A stretch of 8,854 nt of DNA, taken from the NCBI GenBank assembly GCA_002440805.1, contig DJVD01000112.1:3834-12687 (forward strand), in the 5' to 3' direction. This document shows, piece by piece, positions 1 through 4,811 of this stretch (its first letter is position 1; each line of letters begins with the position of its first letter). The notes beneath the pieces are model-generated. The model was not told the DNA's origin. It made no database searches and worked only from the letters and a program-made list of their open reading frames with translations. Source of the stretch: Chloroflexi bacterium UBA6265 (GTDB taxonomy: Bacteria; Chloroflexota; Chloroflexia; Thermomicrobiales; UBA6265). The translations under genes were made by a program, and so were the position numbers.

Positions 1-93
1 GTGAATGCAGAATACGATCAGTTCGGACTGTATTCAATATGTAGCGGGGCTTCGCACCAGCCGTGCGAACCTCGAGCGAAAGGGGATCCGTAA
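1..93 (+). other. Open reading frame tail or leader ending in TAATG overlap
   Basis: Frame 1 is open from the left edge and would encode about 30 residues, ending at TAA (91-93). That stop overlaps the ATG of the next gene (93-95) by one base. This could be the very end of an upstream gene cut by the window edge, or a short leader starting at the GTG at position 1. The peptide shows no recognisable motif, and a 90-base open frame can occur by chance. The overlap is the only real support. I could not find a convincing promoter in this segment. Confidence 0.25.
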
Positions 94-1373
94 TGTCTCT
101 TTCCCGCCGTACGTTTGCAAAACGATCGATGGCTGCTGGCGCAGCGCCGCTGGTTGCCGGGGGACTTACGCTGCCAAGGGCCGCAGCCCAGGAATCCACC
201 ATCCAGCTCGCGAGCAACGGCAGCAATCCGGAACCAAAGAAGCGGCTCGAAGAGTTGGTCAAACGGTTTGAGGAGGAAAATGCCGATTACAAGGTCGAGG
301 TAAACGTCACCGAGCACGAAGCCTTCAAGCAGCAGATTCGCACTTTCCTCGCCTCCGATAATCCCCCGGATGTGCTCACATGGTTCGCCGGCAACCGCAT
401 GCGGTTCTTTGCCGATAACGAACTCCTGCTGAACCTGGATGATCTTTACGCCGAACAGGGCCTGGAGGAGAAGTTCCCCGCCGGAATCCTGGAAGTTTCC
501 AAGGGCAATGATGGTCACTACTACTTCATGCCCACCCAGTACTATCACTGGGCGGTGTATTACCGACCGAGCCTGTTCGAGGAAGCGAAGGTGGAAGTAC
601 CGGAAACCTGGGAAGATTTCCTCGCTGTCTGCGATGCGTTGACAGGCATCGGCAAAACTCCGCTCACCATCGGCACCCAGGCTCCGTGGACATCGGCTGC
701 ATGGTTCGATTACTTCAACATGCGCACCAATGGCCCTGAATTCCACATTGAGCTGATGGATGGCAAGCAGGCGTACAACAGCCAGGAGGTTAAGGACGCG
801 TTCGGCCACTGGAAGGAACTGCTGGACAAGAATGCCTTTATCCCTCAGCCAGAAGCCTACATGTGGCAGGATGCGCTCACGCCAATGGTCCAGGGCGATG
901 CCGCCATGTACCTGATGGGGCGCTTCATCCTCGATTCCTATCCCGACGAAGCGGAAGACGATCTCGATTTCTTCCGCTTCCCGATCATCGATGCTGGTGT
1001 GCCAGTTGGCGAAGATGCCCCCACCGATGGATTCTTCGCCTCCGCCAAGACGGACAACGTGGAAGGCGCGCATGCGCTTCTCGGCTATATCGGCACCGCC
1101 GAATCGCAGCAGAAACAATTCGAACTGGGCGCCAGCCCCGGCGTGAACATCGATATCGATCCCTCAATCTATGATGAGAACACCCAAAAGGGCCTCACCA
1201 TGCTGCAGGAATCCGATTACATCGCGCAGTTCTACGATCGCGATACCCACCCGGATATGGCCGAGCGTGGCATGAGCGCATTTATCGAGTTCTGGAATAA
1301 CCCAGACGACCTGGATGGCATCCTCGATCGGCTCGATGAAGAGCGCAAGCGCGTGTACGAAGACGAGGCATAG
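93..1373 (+). CDS. Carbohydrate ABC transporter substrate-binding protein, Tat-exported
   Basis: This is an extracellular solute-binding protein (family 1) of 426 residues, which captures a sugar or sugar-like ligand outside the membrane and hands it to the two permeases downstream. The ATG at 93 is chosen because AAAGGGG (79-85) sits 7 bases upstream; a GTG at 63 in the same frame has no such site. The N-terminus is a twin-arginine signal: SRRTFAK at residues 4-10, a hydrophobic stretch (about 13-27), and an AAA-Q cleavage site near residues 30-33. The body has family hallmarks: the PPDVLTWFAGN region (91-101), a GDAAMYLMGRF region (268-278) resembling the usual GxAAMxxxGxW, and TDGFFASAKT (311-320) before a C-terminal helical region. 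There is no lipobox cysteine; the only Cys seen is residue 180. The ligand cannot be told from sequence alone. The length is typical of the family. Confidence 0.95.
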   Translation: MSLSRRTFAKRSMAAGAAPLVAGGLTLPRAAAQESTIQLASNGSNPEPKKRLEELVKRFEEENADYKVEVNVTEHEAFKQQIRTFLASDNPPDVLTWFAGNRMRFFADNELLLNLDDLYAEQGLEEKFPAGILEVSKGNDGHYYFMPTQYYHWAVYYRPSLFEEAKVEVPETWEDFLAVCDALTGIGKTPLTIGTQAPWTSAAWFDYFNMRTNGPEFHIELMDGKQAYNSQEVKDAFGHWKELLDKNAFIPQPEAYMWQDALTPMVQGDAAMYLMGRFILDSYPDEAEDDLDFFRFPIIDAGVPVGEDAPTDGFFASAKTDNVEGAHALLGYIGTAESQQKQFELGASPGVNIDIDPSIYDENTQKGLTMLQESDYIAQFYDRDTHPDMAERGMSAFIEFWNNPDDLDGILDRLDEERKRVYEDEA

Positions 1374-1381
1374 CGTATAGG

Positions 1382-1413
1382 AGGAAGTCCGGATGACATC
1401 ATCCGGACTTCCT
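1382..1413 (+). repeat. Intercistronic hairpin between binding-protein and permease genes
   Basis: A perfect 15-bp inverted repeat (arms 1382-1396 and 1399-1413) lies 8 bases after the binding-protein stop codon and 10 bases before the AGGAG of the next gene. No T-run follows (CCTTGCC), so it does not look like a full intrinsic terminator. In other binding-protein operons such hairpins stabilise the upstream message or reduce readthrough, giving more binding protein than permease. That role here is an inference. Confidence 0.8.
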
Positions 1414-1435
1414 TGCCTCACACAGGAGACCCACC

Positions 1436-2371
1436 ATGGCAACCATGGCAACTCCCACCCCGGCAACTACCACAGTGGCCGAGAAGAAAACCAGGTTCCC
1501 CCGACGCACAAATTGGTGGGTTCCCTACGCATTCCTGGCAATGCCCCTGATCCTGTATTTCACCTGGGTCATCGGCCCCATGTTCTTCTCCCTCTACATG
1601 AGCTTTACCAACGCCGATGGTATTTCCCGGATGGACTGGGTGGGATTCCGTAACTATCGCCGCCTTTTTAACGACGACATCTTCTGGGTGAGCTTTTGGA
1701 ACAACGTCCGCTGGCTAATCGCGTTCATCACGATTCCGATCGTGTTGGGGCTTTCACTGGCGCTGATTTTCAATAACGACCTTCCGGGCACCAGATTCTT
1801 CAAGGCCGGCTTTTTCTCACCAATGGTGGTGAGTTCGGTGGTGATTGGCGTTGTCTGGAGTTGGATGTATCAGCCCTACGGACTGATTAATGAGATGCTT
1901 TCCCAACTTGGGCGCGATGGCACGCCGATCGGCTTCCTGAGCGATCCAAAGCTGGTCACCTGGTCGATCATCGGCGCGGGTCTCTGGCGCCAGGTCGGCT
2001 ACGTGATGTTGCTCTATCTCGCCGGGCTGAAGAATGTCGATACCACCCTGGTCGAGGCATCGCGGGTAGATGGCGCGTCTGCCTTCGAGTCGTTCCGCGA
2101 TATCGTGCTGCCGCTGCTTAGGCCAGTGACGGTGATCATCGTGGTGATCTCGACCATCGATGCCCTCCGTTCCTTCGACCTGGTCAATATTATGACCAGG
2201 GGTGGACCGTTCAATCGCTCCAGCGTGCTCGCGCAAATGATGTATATCGAGGCGTTCAACAACTACGCCATGGGCTACGGCGCTGCGATTGCGACAATCC
2301 TTGGCCTGATCAGCCTCGTGCTGATTCTCTATTACCTCAACCGCACGATGAAAGATGAGATGGAGTACTAG
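1436..2371 (+). CDS. Carbohydrate ABC transporter permease, MalF/UgpA type
   Basis: This is an inner-membrane channel subunit of 311 residues that pairs with the permease encoded next. AGGAG (1424-1428) lies 7 bases before the ATG. After a basic, proline/threonine-rich N-terminal tail there are about six hydrophobic segments: roughly residues 31-56, 92-112, 126-146, 178-198, 228-247 and 282-302. The cytoplasmic EAA loop that docks on the ATPase is clear: E207-A-S-R-V-D-G213, with the trailing IVLP at 223-226. The MTRGGP segment (253-258), just after the fifth segment, is also typical of MalF/UgpA-type sugar permeases. It is the second gene of the importer operon, 62 bases after the binding protein, and the hairpin at 1382-1413 may lower its expression relative to that gene. 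Confidence 0.95.
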   Translation: MATMATPTPATTTVAEKKTRFPRRTNWWVPYAFLAMPLILYFTWVIGPMFFSLYMSFTNADGISRMDWVGFRNYRRLFNDDIFWVSFWNNVRWLIAFITIPIVLGLSLALIFNNDLPGTRFFKAGFFSPMVVSSVVIGVVWSWMYQPYGLINEMLSQLGRDGTPIGFLSDPKLVTWSIIGAGLWRQVGYVMLLYLAGLKNVDTTLVEASRVDGASAFESFRDIVLPLLRPVTVIIVVISTIDALRSFDLVNIMTRGGPFNRSSVLAQMMYIEAFNNYAMGYGAAIATILGLISLVLILYYLNRTMKDEMEY

Positions 2372-2373
2372 CC

Positions 2374-3249
2374 ATGGCGACCACCTATCCCTCCACTCAT
2401 CCCGCGCCGCGGACGGCGCCAAAAACATGGCGACGGGTACGAATCGCGCTCTTCTACATCTGCATGGTGCCGCTGCTGCTGGTGTGGCTGACGCCGATTT
2501 TCATGACCCTGCTCACCAGCGTGCGCTCGCTGGACGATATCACCGTTAACGGACCGCTGGCCTGGCCACGGAGCTTTGAGTGGGGCAACTTCCAGGAGGC
2601 GTGGAACACCGGCGGACTCAGCATCTACATGCGCAACAGCTTCCTGATCGCGATTCCGGCGCTTTTCATCTGCCTTGGCTTCGCCAGCATGGCCGGCTTC
2701 GCGCTGGCACGGTTCGAGTTTCGTGGCAGCAAGTTCCTTTTCTTCATGTTCGTCGGTGGCAGCCTGCTTCCGTTCCAGATCCTGATGCTGCCTGTCTATC
2801 GCCTTGCCAATGAGCTGAACCTGTACGACACCATCTGGGTGCTGATCATCTTCCATGGTTCGTTCCAGATCGGTTTCTGCACATTTGTACTGCGGAATTT
2901 CATCCGCACCATTCCGGGGGAGATTTTCGACGCCGCCCGCATGGATGGTGCAACCGATTTCATGGTGTATCGCCAGCATGTGCTGCCTCTGTCGCTTCCA
3001 TCACTGGCGGCGCTGGCGACCCTGGAGTTCACCTGGATTTTCAACGATTACCTGTGGGCGCTCATCCTGGTACAGCAAAACAAGCTCAAACCGGTCACAA
3101 CCGGCCTCGCCAGCCTGCGGGGTGAGTTCATGCAGGCATACAACATCCAGTTTGCGGGCACATTGATCGCGGTAGTGCCCACGGTGGTGCTGTTTATGTT
3201 CCTGCAACGGTACTTCATCCAGGGCCTCACCATGGGCTCGGGCAAGTAG
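2374..3249 (+). CDS. Carbohydrate ABC transporter permease, MalG/UgpE type
   Basis: This is the second channel subunit, 291 residues, forming a heterodimer with the preceding permease. Only two bases separate its ATG from the TAG of the upstream gene, and its GGAG (2362-2365) lies inside the upstream coding region, so translation is probably coupled. Hydrophobic segments lie at about residues 22-45, 88-112, 121-141, 153-174, 207-233 and 260-280. The EAA loop reads D186-A-A-R-M-D-G192 with VLP at 203-205. The C-terminus QRYFIQGLTMGSGK is the typical ending of MalG/UgpE-type proteins. Tandem stop codons TAGTAG (3247-3252) end the gene and run straight into the hairpin in front of ohr. No ATP-binding subunit is encoded next to it; such importers often share an MsmK/UgpC-type ATPase encoded elsewhere. 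Confidence 0.95.
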   Translation: MATTYPSTHPAPRTAPKTWRRVRIALFYICMVPLLLVWLTPIFMTLLTSVRSLDDITVNGPLAWPRSFEWGNFQEAWNTGGLSIYMRNSFLIAIPALFICLGFASMAGFALARFEFRGSKFLFFMFVGGSLLPFQILMLPVYRLANELNLYDTIWVLIIFHGSFQIGFCTFVLRNFIRTIPGEIFDAARMDGATDFMVYRQHVLPLSLPSLAALATLEFTWIFNDYLWALILVQQNKLKPVTTGLASLRGEFMQAYNIQFAGTLIAVVPTVVLFMFLQRYFIQGLTMGSGK

Positions 3250-3293
3250 TAGACTTCCTTCGGCCATAGTGGCAACAACGAAGGAAGGACTAC
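3249..3293 (+). promoter_or_regulatory. Hairpin sequestering the ohr ribosome binding site
   Basis: GTAG-A-CTTCCTTCG (3249-3262) can pair with CGAAGGAAG-GA-CTAC (3279-3293): 4 bp plus 9 bp separated by a small internal loop. A small GCCA/TGGC hairpin (3263-3273) forms inside the loop. The right arm contains the AAGGAAGGA that serves as the ohr ribosome binding site, 6 bases before GTG 3296, so the folded RNA would hide it. The left arm begins at the permease stop codon. There is no T-run, so a terminator is less likely. The pairing is seen directly; the regulatory role is inferred. Confidence 0.6.
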
Positions 3294-3295
3294 CT

Positions 3296-3727
3296 GTGAT
3301 TGGTGAGATCAAACCAACCTATGTCGCTGAGGTGGAAGTTGTCGGGGGTCGTGAGGGTCACGCCGTATCCAGTGATGGCGTTCTGGATGTAACACTGCGT
3401 CGCCCGAAAACGAATGGCATCAGCGAAGGCACGAACCCGGAGCAGTTGTTCGCAGCGGCCTTCGGCGGTTGCTTCCTCGGCGCGCTCAACGCCGTGACCC
3501 GTGACACCGGCATTGATGTGAGCAACGCCAGGCTCAAGGTAGAAGTTGGCAAGGGGGAAGATCCCGTGCACGGTGGGAACGGCCTGACGGTGCGACTCGC
3601 GCTGTCGATTCCTGGTATGGACCTCGCCGAAGTGCAAAGCCTGGCCGACCAGGCCCATGTCGTTTGCCCATACAGCAAGGCAACCCGCGGCAACATCCCG
3701 GTGGATGTGATCGCAACAGAGGCCTAG
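3296..3727 (+). CDS. ohr: Organic hydroperoxide resistance protein (Ohr/OsmC family)
   Basis: This is a cytoplasmic thiol peroxidase that reduces organic hydroperoxides using a reactive cysteine, in known family members recycled by lipoylated proteins. It has 143 residues from GTG 3296, chosen because AAGGAAGGA (3281-3289) is 6 bases upstream. A GTG at 3269 would add nine residues but has no ribosome binding site. Ohr hallmarks are all present: an N-terminal strand with GGREGH (17-22, R19 corresponding to the catalytic Arg), DGVL (27-30), TNPEQLFAA (46-54, E49), peroxidatic C59 in GGCFLGAL, and resolving C124 in VCPYSKATRGNI (123-134). These favour Ohr over OsmC or YhfA. Two small differences are GGCF where AACF is usual and a shortened glycine-rich stretch before TNPEQ. 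The gene follows the importer by 46 bases and ends at a strong terminator. No MarR-type OhrR regulator is encoded nearby. Confidence 0.93.
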   Translation: MIGEIKPTYVAEVEVVGGREGHAVSSDGVLDVTLRRPKTNGISEGTNPEQLFAAAFGGCFLGALNAVTRDTGIDVSNARLKVEVGKGEDPVHGGNGLTVRLALSIPGMDLAEVQSLADQAHVVCPYSKATRGNIPVDVIATEA

Positions 3728-3750
3728 TGGTCAATTAAAGAGGTATCGAT

Positions 3751-3789
3751 AAGCGCCGACCGGGAACCCGGTCGGCGCTTTTATTTATT
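3751..3789 (+). terminator. Rho-independent terminator after ohr
   Basis: A perfect 14-bp GC-rich stem (3751-3764 with 3767-3780) with a two-base AA turn is followed by TTATTTATT. It lies 23 bases after the ohr stop. The T-rich tail overlaps the stop codon of the convergent kinase-like gene (complement of 3785-3787). The same hairpin could also stop minus-strand transcription, although its tail in that direction (ATCGATACC) is poor in T. Confidence 0.92.
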
Positions 3790-4315
3790 GGGGACCAGTT
3801 GGCAAGCCCACGGCTGCCATCATCCGATTGATGGCGTCGTCAGCCTTCACGTCGGCATCGAAAATCGACTCGCCGAGTTCGGGAATCACATCCCGGGGGC
3901 GATACCATGCGCGCATGGCTTCAGCCCCATACTCGCTTGCCTGCGCCTTACTGGCGTGACGCCGCACTGTTTCGTCGAAATCGAGATCATAGTAAAAACA
4001 GGCGGAAATCCCGGCATGATCGTTCACCAGGCCTGCAAGCATTTCGCCGTAACTCTTCCGGCTCAAAATGCCTTCAACCACCACGTGATACCCATGATCA
4101 AGTGCGTAGCGAGCAGTAAGATCAATCAAGCCTATGGCTGGATTAATAGGTTCATCCTTGACGCGGAGGATGTCACGTCGGATGACATCCTGGCTGACAA
4201 TGGCCAGGCCATATCCACATCGTTCGCGAATTCCCCACGCCGCGGAGGTTTTGCCACTGGCACTATTGCCGCGAATGATGATGAGGCGAGTAGACTGGTT
4301 GCCGACCGCTGGCAA
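3785..4315 (-). CDS. P-loop kinase-like protein (AAA_33/zeta-toxin/phosphotransferase-like fold)
   Basis: This is a predicted small cytoplasmic NTPase or kinase of 176 residues. The Walker A loop is G16-N-S-A-S-G-K22-T23 right after a hydrophobic strand (LIIIRG). VVVEGIL (78-84) resembles the second strand with an acidic residue found in small-molecule kinases of this class. RRH (118-120) and WYRPRDV (137-143) look like the arginine-rich lid that grips phosphate. This pattern is shared by gluconate kinase-like, chloramphenicol phosphotransferase-like and zeta-toxin-like proteins, so the substrate is unknown. The start is TTG at 4315; no ATG or GTG is available before the Walker A strand. TTG lies two bases after the TAG of the upstream gene, with GGGAG 10 bases and GGAA 5 bases upstream, so coupled translation is likely. 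No antitoxin-like partner is recognised, and I would not call it a toxin. Confidence 0.75.
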   Translation of the reverse strand: MPAVGNQSTRLIIIRGNSASGKTSAAWGIRERCGYGLAIVSQDVIRRDILRVKDEPINPAIGLIDLTARYALDHGYHVVVEGILSRKSYGEMLAGLVNDHAGISACFYYDLDFDETVRRHASKAQASEYGAEAMRAWYRPRDVIPELGESIFDADVKADDAINRMMAAVGLPTGPQ

Positions 4316-4317
4316 CG

Positions 4318-4650
4318 CTATTCCACTCCCACCGGGGCCACGCTGCCGACACCCAACGGATTATGGGGATCCTGCCCCAATGGCCAACCGCCATCGGCTG
4401 CGGCCCAATCCTGCACGATTTGCCGCAGGCGCTTGTCGCTCGTTGGGTAGCCTGTGCTGGATGTGCCACGCTTGGCACCACTCTCGGTGAGATCGCTGAG
4501 GCCAATGCGGAGGTCCCGCACGAACGCATCGCGCCGGGCATCGTCAAAAGCGGTGGTGAACGGAAAATATGCCGGATCAAGCGTCTGCAAGTAGTCGGTC
4601 ACACGTTCAATGAGACGATCGTTAATCAGTGGCTCGGCGTGCAGCGGCAT
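4318..4650 (-). CDS. Hypothetical protein, 110 residues, coupled to kinase-like gene
   Basis: I do not recognise this family. The start is the ATG at 4650, because GGGAG (complement of 4657-4661) lies 6 bases upstream; the frame extends further upstream to 4722 but without a matching site. The protein is soluble, with no signal or membrane segment. The N-terminal half looks helical (INDRLIERVTDYLQTL, then a DDARRDAFVRDL stretch). The middle has a serine/threonine/glycine-rich linker, followed by a second helix (KRLRQIVQDWAAADG) and a glycine/proline-rich tail. It precedes the kinase-like gene by two bases and must be co-transcribed with it, so the two may share a task. Function unknown. Reality of the gene is supported by the ribosome binding site, promoter candidate and coupling. 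Confidence 0.68.
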   Translation of the reverse strand: MPLHAEPLINDRLIERVTDYLQTLDPAYFPFTTAFDDARRDAFVRDLRIGLSDLTESGAKRGTSSTGYPTSDKRLRQIVQDWAAADGGWPLGQDPHNPLGVGSVAPVGVE

Positions 4651-4706
4651 AAATGGCTCCCGTTCGATGGATGGTGGGTTGGGCACATACGCCCCGTTTG
4701 AGGCCA

Positions 4707-4735
4707 ATTGTAGCCGCTGCAATCGGAACTGGCGA
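4707..4735 (-). promoter_or_regulatory. Candidate promoter for the hypothetical-kinase pair
   Basis: On the minus strand, TCGCCA (complement of 4730-4735) and TACAAT (complement of 4707-4712) are spaced by 17 bases, matching the vegetative promoter consensus at 4/6 and 5/6 positions. Transcription would start near 4700, about 50 bases before the ATG at 4650. Found by eye only. Confidence 0.4.
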
Positions 4736-4737
4736 GG

Positions 4738-4765
4738 GTGACAGGTTGACGTTGGTTCCTATACT
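4738..4765 (+). promoter_or_regulatory. Candidate promoter for the M16 peptidase gene
   Basis: GTGACA (4738-4743) and TATACT (4760-4765) are spaced by 16 bases, each one mismatch from the vegetative consensus. Transcription would start near 4772, giving an untranslated leader of about 40 bases. The -35 box is only two bases from the -35 box of the divergent candidate promoter. Found by eye only. Confidence 0.5.
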
Positions 4766-4811
4766 TTCTGGAAGGAAGTCACGACGTCCAAAGTATCCGA
4801 ATGGAGATTGC

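Noticed and set aside
18..1118. Long 366-codon open frame on the minus strand opposite the binding-protein gene
   Set aside because: It mirrors the codon bias of the real gene, has no family features, and the plus-strand protein is unmistakable.
3269..3295. Upstream GTG start for ohr
   Set aside because: No ribosome binding site in front of it; family members begin close to the IKPTY segment, favouring GTG 3296.
3785..4315. Zeta-type toxin of a toxin-antitoxin pair
   Set aside because: The fold is similar, but the partner protein shows no antitoxin features and the motifs fit general small-molecule kinases equally well.
4653..4811. N-terminal extension of the M16 protein to the upstream open-frame start
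   Set aside because: The extension would cover both candidate promoters, is arginine/proline-rich without similarity to M16, and the ATG at 4812 has a proper ribosome binding site.
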